Shown here in pieces: positions 21,205 through 34,872 of a DNA stretch of 58,476 bases. A program made the position numbers and the translations under genes. The stretch is from Scytalidium lignicola. Its lineage: Eukaryota > Ascomycota > Leotiomycetes. Within the stretch, counting starts at the first letter, position 1; each line of letters begins with the position of its first letter. The stretch lies in contig NCSJ02000272.1 in NCBI GenBank assembly GCA_002812745.2, positions 1 through 58,476 on the forward strand, written 5' to 3'. Below the pieces are notes generated by a model. The model was not told where the DNA came from. It did no database searches and saw only the letters and a list, made by a program, of their open reading frames with translations.

Positions 21205-23610
21205 ATGAACAGATTTAACATTTTAACCGGTAACCAGAATAGTAGTGTCGTTCCTCATGAGTCAACCTCGTTTTTACATCTTCAAAAGATACTTGCTTTT
21301 ACTTCCCCTTCTATTAGCAAAATCGCTCGAATGGATGCATCAGTGAACGAGGTGATAATGGACAATAGCGGCTGCCGCCCACTTCAAGTTCCTGGCTTTG
21401 GTGGCATCCCCATTGACTATGTGCTTAAATGTGAAGACCGCTTTGCTCATGGCATAAAAGATTGGAGACAAGTACCTGCTGTAACTGCGCGTGAGCTTGC
21501 TATGGTAGCGGTGATGAATACTTTGACTGATAAACCGGAGTGGCATGTCGATATATTCAACGACCAGATTGTCGCCAACTGGTGTGCAGAGTCAGTCACA
21601 AGGACACCTCTTATAAGTGAAAAAGCATGGGTTTGGTGCTTAAATGAGCTTCGTGACAAAGCAGTCCACTTTAGCAAAACCCAATACGTTCGTGTATTAG
21701 ATACAGGATTATGTATCTGTAAATCTGATATACTCATTCCAGAATCTGTTAACGCTACATTCAAATCTGGAATTGCACCTTTACTCGAGCAGCCAGTCAA
21801 GGATTGGCAACCTAAATCCAACGGCCAGGTTTTAAATCTTGTTGATCCATCTTTATTCCCATTAGTTTATGGGAGAAGCTTGGTTTTAACAGATGGGAAA
21901 CGAGTTGATTTAAAGAATGTTTTTGACTCTTATGAACATGCTACAACGGCCTTGAAACAGTTTGATAAACGAGTTGACTTCCTGGATGTCCAGAGGCAGA
22001 TAGAACAAGGAGCTTCAGAAACTCGAGGCATTTATGTTGACTTTTATAACTCGAAACGTGAATTTTATTATTGGAGTTACAATTACCAGTGCCTTCCATT
22101 TGAGGTGGAGTTTTTAGAAGACTTTGATACAGAAGTTCATATTACTTCTTACATCAACAACTTGCATCCTACTCATAAACTGTTATATCGAAGCATTGAG
22201 AAACTTATTTCTTTGACAATTAAACCATGGAATGATTGTTTGGTCCAAGGACAGCAAGGCTGGGAAGATTATTCTAACCAAGGACAACGAGGACCTGTAC
22301 CATTGCGGATCATAACATATGGTGTGGAATGGGAGAATGAACTTCCTGAATGGGCTTTAGCCTTTAATATCCCAGCGTCTTCTAGGGTAAAAAGGTACCT
22401 TAAAGCACAAGAAGTGTTACAGAACACTACAGAAAACGAAACTGAAGAAAGAAAGAAGACTCGAATTCGGGCACAAGGGATAACAGGAGACTATGGAGAT
22501 GTTAGAGACAAAATAAACATGAAAAGGCCTACACCGGAGTTATATAAGGTAGCTAAAGAGTATCTTGAACTCCCTGAGAACAGATCAAATAGCTTGGTGA
22601 AAGTGCCTGAAGACTGGGCGGAGAGTGAACAGAGCGTATGGTTTCATATTGTGAGAAAGCATGATCGGTTAATGCATTTCAAACATCCTGAGCCAGGAAC
22701 TGCTTTTTCATACGAGGATTGGAAGACTGGTAATAACAATAAAGCAATTATACACATGGTTACTGAACGGCCTGAATATGACAACTTCAAGCCAGTGATT
22801 CCAGACCATAAATCTTATAAAGTTGCTTTACAAGATACTTTTCGTAAGAAAGGTCTACAGATTATTGTCAAGATCGATAGCATTGAACTTACACCTGAGA
22901 ACTCGAAATATTCTGGCAGTAACTGGAAGCTTGACGGCCAGATGAATGAGCATATAGTAGCTGTGGCATTATACTCATATGACGTCCAAAATGTCACAGA
23001 GACTCGAGTTTCATTCCGCCAGGAGACACCTATATATGAGTGCTTTTATAAATATGCAACGGAACGATTTACAAGAGAGAAATATAATTACTGGAACAGA
23101 CCAGCACACCGATATAATAAAACCACCAGCGTTGAAATTGCAGCAATTGCTGAGATTCTCGGATTTCGAGAGAATGACCTCCGTAAGGAAACAATTCCAG
23201 TCCAAGACATTTTACCTTTCCAGAATATAGGGTCTGTCATTACACCACAGGGACGCTTGATCACTTTCCCAAATATTATGGAGCATCGAGTCGAGCCATT
23301 CGAGTTAATAGATCCTAATCTCCCTGGGCATTATCGTTCAGTGAAACTTTACTTGGTCGACCCGCATTACCGTGTGTGTTCGACGCGTAATGTGCCACCA
23401 CAACAGCATGACTGGTGGGCACAAGCAATGAGTGATGAGTTTCTGAAGCTTAAAGTTCCACGAGAAATCAGTACTGAGATTACCGATAAAACGGCTGACT
23501 GGCCTATGAGTATTAAGGAGGCGAGAGAACACAGGCTGGAGATGATGAAACAACACCGCTGGAAGGATATGGCGAGATATGGTAGTGCACCTCGTTATGG
23601 TTTTTGGTGA
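21205..23610 (+). CDS. DUF4246 domain protein, 801 aa
   Basis: A single intact exon of 801 codons. The body from about residue 55 (LQVPGFGGIPIDYVLKCEDR) to the end matches the fungal DUF4246 family, with CLPFEVEFLEDFD, the QIIVKIDSIELTPEN and MNEHIVAVALYSYD segments, VSFRQET, and near the C-terminus YLVDPHYRVCSTRNVPPQQ followed by DWWAQAM. The family is widespread in fungi and uncharacterised; some members lie near secondary-metabolite genes. No signal peptide or membrane segment is seen. The first 42 residues are not conserved-looking, so Met43 (base 21331) is an alternative start. The gene sits in AT-rich accessory sequence yet shows no RIP stops, so it is probably functional. I make no claim on activity. 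Confidence 0.88.
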   Translation: MNRFNILTGNQNSSVVPHESTSFLHLQKILAFTSPSISKIARMDASVNEVIMDNSGCRPLQVPGFGGIPIDYVLKCEDRFAHGIKDWRQVPAVTARELAMVAVMNTLTDKPEWHVDIFNDQIVANWCAESVTRTPLISEKAWVWCLNELRDKAVHFSKTQYVRVLDTGLCICKSDILIPESVNATFKSGIAPLLEQPVKDWQPKSNGQVLNLVDPSLFPLVYGRSLVLTDGKRVDLKNVFDSYEHATTALKQFDKRVDFLDVQRQIEQGASETRGIYVDFYNSKREFYYWSYNYQCLPFEVEFLEDFDTEVHITSYINNLHPTHKLLYRSIEKLISLTIKPWNDCLVQGQQGWEDYSNQGQRGPVPLRIITYGVEWENELPEWALAFNIPASSRVKRYLKAQEVLQNTTENETEERKKTRIRAQGITGDYGDVRDKINMKRPTPELYKVAKEYLELPENRSNSLVKVPEDWAESEQSVWFHIVRKHDRLMHFKHPEPGTAFSYEDWKTGNNNKAIIHMVTERPEYDNFKPVIPDHKSYKVALQDTFRKKGLQIIVKIDSIELTPENSKYSGSNWKLDGQMNEHIVAVALYSYDVQNVTETRVSFRQETPIYECFYKYATERFTREKYNYWNRPAHRYNKTTSVEIAAIAEILGFRENDLRKETIPVQDILPFQNIGSVITPQGRLITFPNIMEHRVEPFELIDPNLPGHYRSVKLYLVDPHYRVCSTRNVPPQQHDWWAQAMSDEFLKLKVPREISTEITDKTADWPMSIKEAREHRLEMMKQHRWKDMARYGSAPRYGFW

Positions 23611-23795
23611 AAGTAATAAGTGTTATGAGTATCTTAATAGTTGGATATCAATTTAAAACACAAGTCCCTTAATAGCATATATTAGAATGGATTCCATTTC
23701 GAGATATTACGATAAAAGCAAGATAAAGCAAATTTTAAGGTTTGTAGCCTCTCGACTGATTACGAAATGTGTTATTTAGATCTAATCTAAAGGCA

Positions 23796-23996
23796 TCACA
23801 GCTGATTAGGTACGACAAGTAGGCTTGATAGTATCTTGAAACTCTGAGTCAGTCTTCTTAAATCTGCACCAATATCTGTCAAGTCATCCGCACTCAATGC
23901 TCGTCTTGCTGTAGCCATTTTAGCAAAGTCCTCTTCGGTGCGGATTCCGGGCCCTGTGAGCAAGCCTAATCCCAAACAATTGATTATTAATTTCAT
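23796..23996 (-). CDS. Small hypothetical protein with possible signal peptide
   Basis: A 66-codon frame opening MKLIINCLGLGLLTGPGI, which could act as a secretion signal, followed by RRALSADDLTDIGADLRRLT. The heptad-like DLTDIGADLRRLTQSF segment faintly resembles the start of fungal HsbA-type cell-surface proteins, but it is too short to assign. It may be a first exon, a truncated relic or a chance frame. The 637-bp interval to the next gene start contains no other candidate. Confidence 0.25.
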   Translation of the reverse strand: MKLIINCLGLGLLTGPGIRTEEDFAKMATARRALSADDLTDIGADLRRLTQSFKILSSLLVVPNQL

Positions 23997-24247
23997 TATT
24001 AGTTGTTAAAAAAGTGTTGAATAATCCGTTCGATTTGTCGACTTAAATTTATGTTTAATGCCTTAAATATGAGAGTTTATATCAGGCAACATACAATTTG
24101 TCCGATTGGCCAGTAAATACTAGTTTAATCCTCGTCTCACCCAAGCTACGTGTAGCGCGGATACGTGTAAACTTCGAGTTATCTGCAGGTACACGTACAA
24201 GATCTATAATGCTTCACACAGTATTCATTCCATGATTGTTCTAGAAG

Positions 24248-25855
24248 ATGGCGATGTTGCTTAACTGGATTAGGGGATATTCTAATATCACATTCTGCTA
24301 CTCGACCCAGTCAGTGATTCTAACTACAAAAAGAGGTGGTTCCACCGATTGGAAGTCCTTGTGTGAAGATGCTATCCCTCCATGCCATTTAATGCCTTGG
24401 CTCTTTAATGGGCACTTGCAGACATTTGCTGCATTCTTCGATAATACTTGTGGTGAACTACCAATTTACTACAAGCGATGGATCTTTCAACAGAAAAACC
24501 AACTCTTTCGTGGTGATTTTGCAGTTGACTTCGTAGTTAAGCCTAATAACGATCATGAGGATACACTACCTCCACACACAACACGATTTTCCCAAGAGGA
24601 TTTCGAAGCTATTGGATCCTTAGATTCAAAACCAATGCTAATTGTCATGCATGGTGTAAGTGGAGGTTCTCATGAGTTATATCTACGTCGTGCACTAGTG
24701 GCATTTGAACGTGGTAGTGGTCGTGATTGGGAGATTTGTGTGGTGAACTCCAGAGGGTGTGCTAGATCTCAGCTGAGTAGTGAACTATTGTATAATGCAC
24801 GATCAACCTGGGATTTGAGACAGACCGTGAAATGGATCAAGGAAACATTTCCAAACAGATCATTATTTAGCCTAGGATTTTCAATGGGTGCAAATATTCT
24901 TGTACATGTAAGGAGATCTAAATTACACCGATGCAGTGCATACCTGACAGACACTAGTATCTTGCCGAGGAGGGTGAAAGTTGTCTGTTATCTGCTGCAG
25001 TAACTGTTTCGAATCCTTGGAATTTGGTAGAGTTATACAATTATCTTGAGAGTTCATTTTTCATGCGTCAGGTATATTCGAGGGGAATAACAGCAGGCTT
25101 AAGGAAGTACTTATACAGGTGAGCAAGTGATTATCATAATCCATCTATTACCCAGCATGGTATGTGCTAATAGTTTAAACAGAAACGCTGAAAGGCTATC
25201 GTTGAATCCAGGCTTTAATCCTAAGAATATTAAAAAAATCCAATACTTATATCAGTTTGATAGGTGATAGAATTGCCCTATAATTGTATCATCCAAAGTT
25301 AACAAAGAAAGCAGAGCCATCCAGACGTGCATTTGGCATTACCCGGATGAGAACATATATTACAAAGATGCGTCTTCCGTGGGTCCTTTGTTAGATGTCA
25401 GAGTTCCACTTCTAGCACTCAATGCTGAGGATGATCCGGTTAGTTCCAAGATAAGCAATAGGTAAACCTCAATCTAGTAACTCACAGTATATTGGAATTA
25501 GATAAGCCCTTACTTCGGCCTACCAATCAATGAAGCCAAGCAAAACCCGTATGTGACTCTTGTTACCACTTCGAGGGGAGGTCACCTTGGTTGGTTTCAA
25601 TCGAATGGCTCACGATGGTTCGTGGAAGTGGTACGTCTAAACAACCCTTACTTTTTTTTATTCATAGCCATGACTTACATGACTTATTTCCCATTGCAGG
25701 TCTACAATACTCTACAAAGTTTTTGGAAGAACATTGAGTGCAAGCACTTAGAAAAACCGGCTCCTTTTGAAAGCAGAGAGGTGATGCATCGTCCAAACAC
25801 ATTTTGTTACAAATGTGGCAGCTGGTGTCGAAATTCGTTGATAGAGGAGATGTGA
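24248..25855 (+). CDS. Alpha/beta hydrolase of the YheT / EHT1-EEB1 type
   Basis: Six exons, 24248-24907, 24958-25118, 25183-25263, 25315-25438, 25502-25630 and 25700-25855, give 436 aa with no frame conflict. The family signs are LMPWLFNGHLQTF, the oxyanion region VMHGVSGGSHELYLR, the nucleophile elbow GFSMGAN (Ser212), the acid in NAEDDP (Asp340 or 341) and the base in GGHLGWF (His370), so the catalytic triad is complete. Yeast EHT1 and EEB1 make medium-chain fatty-acid ethyl esters from acyl-CoA; other members are lipases or acyltransferases. Introns are 50-69 bp; the fourth uses a GTTAGT donor, chosen because it gives DDPISPYFGLP, and is the least certain junction. No signal peptide is seen. 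A Cys pair near the C-terminus (CYKC..WC) is unusual. Confidence 0.87.
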
Positions 25856-26776
25856 GTTCTAACCCTATGTAGAAGCAAACGTGTCCAATACACCCCAGTA
25901 ATGATATTTATGATCGAGCAACTTACTATCATAAACGGCATAATATATCATGATATTTGTACCGCAAAATCATTTCTCACAGTAGTTTTATAGTGCATAT
26001 TTTTCTCTCGTAAATGGCTTGGGTACATATCAAACATGTTTTCAATATATCTAACTATATTGCTAATTTACCTAGCTAAGGAGTATTTTAAAACTAAAGA
26101 TCTTAAATACTTAAAAGTTTGGCAATTTTATTAGGATCAGCTGCTTTATAAGTATGATTGATCGTGTTAGATATGGTATGCACTCCTTTTAAATTGTGTT
26201 GCTCGTCCAGATAGTTAGATAAAGAGCAATTGAAACAGAGGAATCAGCTTGACAACCTAGAGCATCAGAGATATCGTGAATCATTTTTAGTTGAGGCAGA
26301 GAGTTAGGATTTCCGAGAAGCAACCATATTACTCTAGCCTTTAGGGTTAGTTAAAATTGTGCTTTGACGAAGTAAAAATAAGATTATAATATTCTTAAAT
26401 TCTGATTATTGCTTGTGACTGGGACAGATCTTTTGTACATTCATTCTCGGTTGTTTCGCGCCAATCCTCACCTCACTTTGCGGGTGCGCTAAGTCACCCC
26501 GCACATAAGCCCTCGCCGTTCTGCTCACCCTGTTCTCAAGTTGTTCTCGGGTTATTACCTTGACCTGCGCTATTCGCCTCTACCCCATATCGCACGTTCC
26601 CTATCATACTGTGCTGTACGTATGTGGCATTCACGGTCGGGCGTGATATATTCTATCTAATAATTAAATCGCTTCATTATTATTAATTGTTAATCGTTGT
26701 TAGGTGAAGTGTCGCTTTAGTCCTTTGGTCAACCGTAACTATCTTTCTCCGATGCGCGCCTGCGCTAGCCACAATC
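25856..26776. other. AT-rich spacer and homocitrate synthase promoter region
   Basis: 25860-26400 is AT-rich and empty. From 26410 to 26890 composition becomes GC-balanced with C/T-rich stretches, typical of a fungal promoter and 5' leader. No gene is supported. Confidence 0.5.
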
Positions 26777-26783
26777 TGACTCA
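26777..26783. promoter_or_regulatory. TGACTCA site (Gcn4/CpcA-type)
   Basis: A perfect palindromic TGACTCA lies 107 bp before the homocitrate synthase ATG. In fungi this is the binding site of the bZIP activator of cross-pathway amino-acid control (Gcn4/CpcA/CPC1). Its position before a lysine-pathway gene fits, though a 7-bp site can occur by chance. Confidence 0.55.
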
Positions 26784-26889
26784 CCCGCCATGCAAAGTAC
26801 CGCATCAACTCTAAAAATTTTCGTTTTATAACTTCTTCAACTTCTGAATTCTTGCGAATTCTCGGCCATTGCCTAAGTTACAAGAGAAA

Positions 26890-29207
<2,318 letters not shown>

Positions 29208-29807
29208 ATTCATTGCCGGTAATCATCCCTCGCGTTTTGAACAATAGATTGAATAGTTTGTTAGGTTAGCAAAAGTATCCCAGACGGAGAATGTCATGGG
29301 TCACATTATAAAACCAGAACCAAAAGCTAGATGATGAAAAATAAATTTTAATAACTTTATATTGTGGTAGGGCGCGCCCAATCTAGATCAAATCGTCATA
29401 TATCGTATTCTAGTTATTATAGTGGGTTAGAACTGCTCGATTTAGATGGTGGTTGTAGTATCCCCTTTTGTCACGCTAACAGAAGAGTGGCATTTTGCCA
29501 GCATTAAGCATTTTAACTATTCCCCACTGTAATTCTCAGAGAGGCAGCTACAGCCTCGCAATTTTTAAAACTTATGATCTTGATAGTTTAGGTATTAGAA
29601 ATATAAGAGTAGAAATACGTGGCAAATCATTCTTCGTCATAAGAATTTGTTTATGGTTGCAACCAATAATACAGATATAACGCTGGGATGTCAAGATAGA
29701 ACTTCGATCTCGGCATTTCGTGAATCTTAAATCTTACGATCTAATAATTCTTGGTCAGGAATTTCCTTAACAAGACTTGATTGATTGCAGTAGATTTCGG
29801 AGATTCA
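29208..29807. other. Spacer between homocitrate synthase and DUF1593 pseudogene
   Basis: No coding frame is supported. GGGCGCGCCCA near 29371 is a GC palindrome in otherwise AT-rich sequence. Nothing else stands out. Confidence 0.4.
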
Positions 29808-30835
29808 GAATAAAACCTTGAGTTTTTGTCATCACTGACATCTCCAACAAGCCAGATGACGCCGAATTTTTGGTGAAATACTTGTTGTACGGAAATGAGC
29901 TAAATACAAGGGGTTTGTTCGCATGCACTTCCACGCACATGAAAAGTAAGACGTGTCCACAAGATATAAAAGCTATCGTGCGTGGGTACGCTCAAGTGGT
30001 AGAAACTTGAATGCGCATGTTCATCCAGATAATCGCTATCTAGATGCTAAAATCCTATTGAGCATGATTAAAATTGGACTAACGCTTTACGGCAGCCCTT
30101 AGGGAGAACGTTCCCCTTAGCGATGGCGCAAAATTACTCATAAATCGGATTGATGAGTCTAATGATTCATTGTGGGTTCTATGCTGAAGTGGTACAAATG
30201 TACTTGCTCAAACTCTTCATAACGTCCATAATACTAAAGATTCTCGAGATAGTGCACTCTTCTGATCTAATATTTGTGTTTATGCTGTATTCGATCAAGA
30301 TAATACCGACTTATGGATTAGAATAAAGCTTTCGAATATTTTTTTTTATTTGTTCAGTATACAGTTGGAATCAGTATTCGCGAGCCACTTGGACCAAAAT
30401 TTCGGCTGCGACTAATATTGAAGGAGCCAATCCTTCCAAGTTGACAAAGGAATGGCTCAAGGAATATATTCAAACTGGCCCGTTAGGTCAACTTTACCCC
30501 GACTTTAAATTTATCGTGGAAAACAATATACCTACATTCTTATATCTGATTCAAAATGGCCTTATTTCTTCAGAACACCCGGAATGGGGCAGTTGGGAAG
30601 ACCGATATGACCCCGTCGATCTCAGTTTTGCTGGGAAACATTACTCTAATACTGTTGATACTGTCATTGGCAAAGACAGAAAGACCTATTGTAGTAATTA
30701 TACTACAATCTAGTGATGGAGGGATACTTTCCAAAATGATTTTGCAGCACAAATTCAGTAGACACTTACCGGTAAACCTTCAAAAGCCAATCATTCTTCG
30801 GTTATAATTCTCAACGACGGAATTGATAGCCCCGA
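29808..30835 (+). pseudogene. DUF1593 (nucleoside-hydrolase-like / sugar-binding) pseudogene
   Basis: Pieces of one protein lie in order in different frames. Near 29820 VFVITDISNKPDDAEFLVKY is the family's N-terminal Asp-rich motif. Then come the region equivalent to a DNLNAHVHPD segment (near 30010), a Trp-rich piece near 30370-30410, and a clean frame 30441-30713 with the segments KEWLKEYIQTGPLGQLYPD and FLYLIQNGLISSEHPEWGSW. Beyond its stop the frame resumes as DTFQNDFAAQIQ, an in-frame TAG, then TLTGKPSKANHS and VIILNDGIDSP. Several stops and frameshifts make it non-functional. The family is secreted or extracellular in bacteria and fungi and related to inosine-uridine hydrolases. The 3' end runs into the low-complexity repeat at 30840. 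Confidence 0.75.
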
Positions 30836-30839
30836 ACTA

Positions 30840-31165
30840 TTGATGCTAGTAGTTGTAGTAGTTATAGTTGTAGTAGCTATAGCTATAGTAACTATAGTAG
30901 TTGTGGTAGGTGTAGCTATAAGAGCTGTGGTAGTTGTAATAGTTGTAGTAACTGTAGTAACTGTAGTAGCTGTGGTAGCTGTGGTAGTTGTAGTAGCTGT
31001 AGGAGCTGTGGGAGTTGTAGCCATAGGAGCTGTAGGAGCTGTAGTCATAAGAGTTGTGGGAGCTGTAGCCATAAGAGCTATAGGAGTTGTAGGAGTTATA
31101 GCCATAATAGTTGTAGTAGCTGTAGGAGCTGTAACCATAATAGCTGTAGTAGTTGTAGCTAATAA
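30840..31165. repeat. Degenerate GTA/GTT/GCT trinucleotide-based low-complexity tract
   Basis: About 325 bp built from imperfect GTAGTT, GTAGCT and GTAACT units. Because it is a triplet array it is open in several frames: Val/Ile/Ala-rich on the plus strand and Tyr/Ser/Asn-rich or Thr/Ala-rich on the minus strand. It starts inside the last codons of the DUF1593 relic and stops at the integrase fragment. I do not regard any of the frames as genes. Confidence 0.8.
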
Positions 31166-31508
31166 TCATGGATTAATTAGTAGTTCAACTACATTACTCT
31201 CAAATATTTGAGGCTTATTAAGATCTTCTTGAAGTACTTCAATTATAGGATCTTTATATTTTTGACTGTCTAACCAATTAATATAAATGCTATAATCTCT
31301 GAATAATAATTCAGTAAGTGCACAATCAATTGTTAAGTGTTTTTGAGTGTTAATTACTAGAATAATCTCCACTAATCCATCAATCTATTCAGTTGAACTA
31401 TTATTCATTTTCCAAGCTTTGATTTTAGCTTTAACTACTTCATTTGCTTGTTCAACAAGACTTTGAGTTTAAGGTGTTCTAAGCTTTTTATTAATTATTC
31501 GAATATTA
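31166..31508 (-). mobile_element. C-terminal fragment of a retroelement integrase
   Basis: On the minus strand, from about 31500 down to 31166, the segments TQSLVEQANEVVKAKIKAW, LVEIILVINTQKHLTIDC and ELLFRDYSIYINWLDSQ follow in order, with one or two stops. The PxTQ-LVEQAN-VVK motif carries the third catalytic acidic residue of an rve-type integrase, and N-TQKHSTI-like sequence is typical of the strand after it. The N-terminal part is missing; the fragment is cut at 31509 by the LTR of the copia element, which apparently inserted into it. Confidence 0.6.
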
Positions 31509-31767
31509 TGTTGACTGGAAACGCAGGAATACAGAACCACTATTGTATTGATTGCTTAAGGAGTCTACAACTACAGTAGATTCTATATATACAGAGAGTT
31601 ACGGCCGTAAAACCGTTATGGTCAACAGTTACGGTTGTACAGGCACCCTACAGGTGCCTATGGTTGCCTACAGTGGTAGCCTACCGTAAACCCTATCCGT
31701 AAGCCCTAGTATAGGCAACTGTAAGAACATTGTGAAGTAGCATCCGTAAACTCCAAATATTACAACA
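31509..31767 (-). repeat. LTR of the minus-strand copia element (3' LTR)
   Basis: A 259-bp segment with TGTTGACTGG at one end and TTACAACA at the other, so it has TG...CA ends and 5-bp inverted termini (TGTTG/CAACA). It is clearly less AT-rich than its surroundings and contains a TATATATA promoter-like box near 31594 and several TACGG/CCGTA repeats. The polyprotein remnants of a copia element lie next to it on the side expected for a 3' LTR. No target duplication is visible. Confidence 0.7.
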
Positions 31768-34700
31768 CACCCTTATGCCATGAACATATGAAGGCTGTGT
31801 AAAGTGGATTTAAGTTTCTTATGGTGAAAATACAAAATTGATAGCCTTGTAAGGACTTAATTCATGGTATTCAGCTTGACAAACTGTAAATTCAACAATT
31901 TAAGGAAATCAGTATGTTTCCAAGTTGTAAGTGGCTTTGTAAGGCTGTTAGCAGCCATAATTAAGATAAGCATGTAGTTTAGCTCAATTTCACTAGATTA
32001 AACCTTCTTGCAGATGTAATAATAACATATATCAATGTACTTAGCACAATTTGATTGTTCTAACGTTTTAGCAAGTACTAAAGAGCCTTGATTATTACTA
32101 TTTAAGGCTGTAATAATCTTAATACTGGTTATAACTATTTAAAGCTCAATAAGAAGCCTTGATAGCCAAATGGCTTCTTGAGAAGCCTTTGATAGAGTAC
32201 AATATTCAGCCTTTATAATTAATAAAGTAATATAAGGAAAGCGTTGATAACACTAGGAAATAAGTCCTTTAGCAAGAAAGAATACATAACTTATAATAAA
32301 ACAACAAGTTTCAATATACTTATTATAATCAGCATTACTATAACCATAGTAATTAAGATCTTCACTAAGTATAATATTATAATTACATATATGAATAAGA
32401 TACTAGTAAATGTGTTTAACTACTTTTAAGTATTAAACAAAAGGATTTTGCAGAAATTACAATAGCTTAAAAGCTATAAAAGTAAGATCAAGTCTTGTTT
32501 GCATTATAAGATACATTAGTAAACTAACTTCCTCTATATATAACTGAATATCAGTTATAAAAGTAATATTTTCATTTTTGACCAAGATTGTAAATACCTT
32601 AACTTTTATAAAAGACTAAGCTGGTTTCATATTGTTATAACCAAAGCATTTAAGAATCTTATCAATATATACATCTTAAACTATAAAAATAGTCTTATTT
32701 TAGTGATTATAAATAATATATACACTTAAAAAGTATGTAACTAATCTTATATTAACCATTTTGAAGAGATTATGTAATTTCTCCTTCAAGATTGTAAATT
32801 AAGGGCCTTTTGAGCTTATAATCAGAAAGTCATTAATATAAATATAAATATAAATTCTTAAATTAAGATTATAGAATATACTTAGATTAGAGATTAATAA
32901 AGAGTATCTAATCTCTTTTAACTTTATAATAAGCTTTTACTACTAACAATATAACACTTGTTTTAAGTTATAAAGTAACTTTCAGAGCTGTAAAATAATA
33001 GTTTTTGAACTTATATATTTGATGTTTATACTATTAGTTTTAACACTTAATTTTNAAAAAGTCTTTAACTGTAATATCTTTAAGAAGTTCAATATAGATT
33101 TCAGTATTTATATTACTATTTAAGAATACTATAACTATATTCATTTAGTTGACTTCCTAGTCAAAGTAAGTAGTTAGAGCTAGTAAGGCCTTCTAGGTAG
33201 TAGACTTAATTATACTTACCCAAGTTTAGTTATAGTCAATACTATAACACTGTTTGTAATCTTTAACTATAAATCTAACCTTAAAACGCTTAATTTTATG
33301 GTTAAAGTTGTGTTTAACCTTGAATACCTACTTGTTACAGAAAGTGTATTTCTCTTCTAAGAGAGTTGATAGCTCAAAAGTACTATACTTTATTAAGGAG
33401 GCTAACTCGGCCTTTATAATATCATCTCACCTTTTATGATGTATTGAATTACAAGCTTCTTTGACTGTATTTAGCTTTAATGGATCTGTGGATACAGCTA
33501 AAGCATAACCTGTATTTAAGGCTTGCCTTGCAAAAAGACAATATTTATAAGCTATTACAACGCTTGTAAGCTAGCCTATAATTTTGTTATCCATAATGGA
33601 TGCCCCTGGAGAGTATTCTACAAGTATATCTAGTAGTTAAGATAGTATAACAGTTCTTGCTCTGGTTGACTATAAACTTGAGAAGTTAATATTTGGTATA
33701 GTTGTATTAGGTTTCTTATTTTTAAAACCTTTAGGCCTACTACAGCCTCTAAGAGCTTGAATAACAAGTACTTCTTGAATTATATCTGAAGTATTATTAT
33801 TATCTTCTATCTCCTTTGTTGTAAATAATTCAAGGATTTCTTCAAATGTTATATCAAGATTTAACATTGTAAAAGTCTTTGTATCAACAAGATTTAGTAT
33901 TATAAAAGTCTTAGTATTAACAATTATAATATCTTCAAGTATTAATTCAACATCTAAGGCTTTAAGAAAACTTATAAGTGTCTTCAAGTCTTTAAGTTTA
34001 ATGTTTCCTTTTGTAAAGGTAATATATAACAATTATATAAGCTTGTAAGAGTATATTAGTACTTAACAGCAATATATTGAATTACCTTCAAAGTTGAGAA
34101 GGATTCCTTCTTTAGCTTTAAGAGTTATCTTTTGTAATTTAACATGTTGATTAACATTGATATAAACTAACACTTTAGAACTAATCACTTGTAAGTTGGA
34201 TATATCTAGAATACAATTACTTTCAAGGTTAACTTATTTTATAAACTCAGTGTATAGAGTATTATTCTTTAATATTGATATTGTTAATTGATTTCTGACT
34301 ATTATAACCATTTTATAATACTTTAACTACAAATATTATAGTATATTGTTTATAATCATCATAGTATACATTTATGTGAATACAGTACATTTAACATGTT
34401 TAAAGTGTCCTCCTTGATATAAAGTATACAAAGTAATAATAATAACTTTTATACTATTCTTTTGAATATATTTATCAAGCTTTTTACTACTAAACTCATT
34501 CTCTCTGTCAATATGAAGGCATTTAAGAATAGTTCTATATTAATTCTTCATCAAAGTAATATAATAAATAATAACATCATAAACTCTTTTCTTTTCCTTG
34601 TAGGTATAACCTTATATAACATTTATAGTATCATTTACAATTATAATAGCATAATTATACTTATTGTAGCCTAGAAGAATAATTGTAAAAACATTAATAT

Positions 34701-34872
34701 TAAGCACTTTTATAACCTTTGTAATCTGTATTTTAAACTTCTTAAAGATGTCCTTCTAGGAGTAACCATATTTATAAGCTTTATATAAAAAGGTTTCTTC
34801 TTTCTTTGTTGCTTTTATAAAGCTTTTATTGATTTTAATAATAGCTTTTATAGTATTCTTGATTACTTTAAT
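31509..34872 (-). mobile_element. Ty1/copia retrotransposon remnant, RIP-mutated
   Basis: On the minus strand, reading from high to low coordinate: an integrase core near 34680-34350 with HIDRENEFSSKKLDKYI; the post-integrase region with an SNLQVISSKV stretch and KEGILLNFEGNSIY near 34200-34080; the linker before RT in 34032-33670; and RT near 33440-33110 with IKAELASLIKYSTFEL, VFKVKHNFNHKIKRF and VKDYKQCYSIDYN. Order IN before RT defines copia. Many codons have become stops through G-to-A and C-to-T change. The end at 31509-31767 is its LTR. The 5' part (gag and protease) and 5' LTR are not seen; the element is interrupted at 34873. Confidence 0.75.

Noticed and set aside
30840..31165. Possible CRISPR-like or telomeric array
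   Set aside because: Units are imperfect triplets without spacers of constant length, and the organism is a fungus; no telomere-type TTAGGG repeat is present in the window.
30846..31169. Tyr/Ser/Asn-rich minus-strand frame, resembling a prion-like protein
   Set aside because: It is the translation of a triplet repeat that is open in several frames on both strands; no start context or flanking gene structure supports it.
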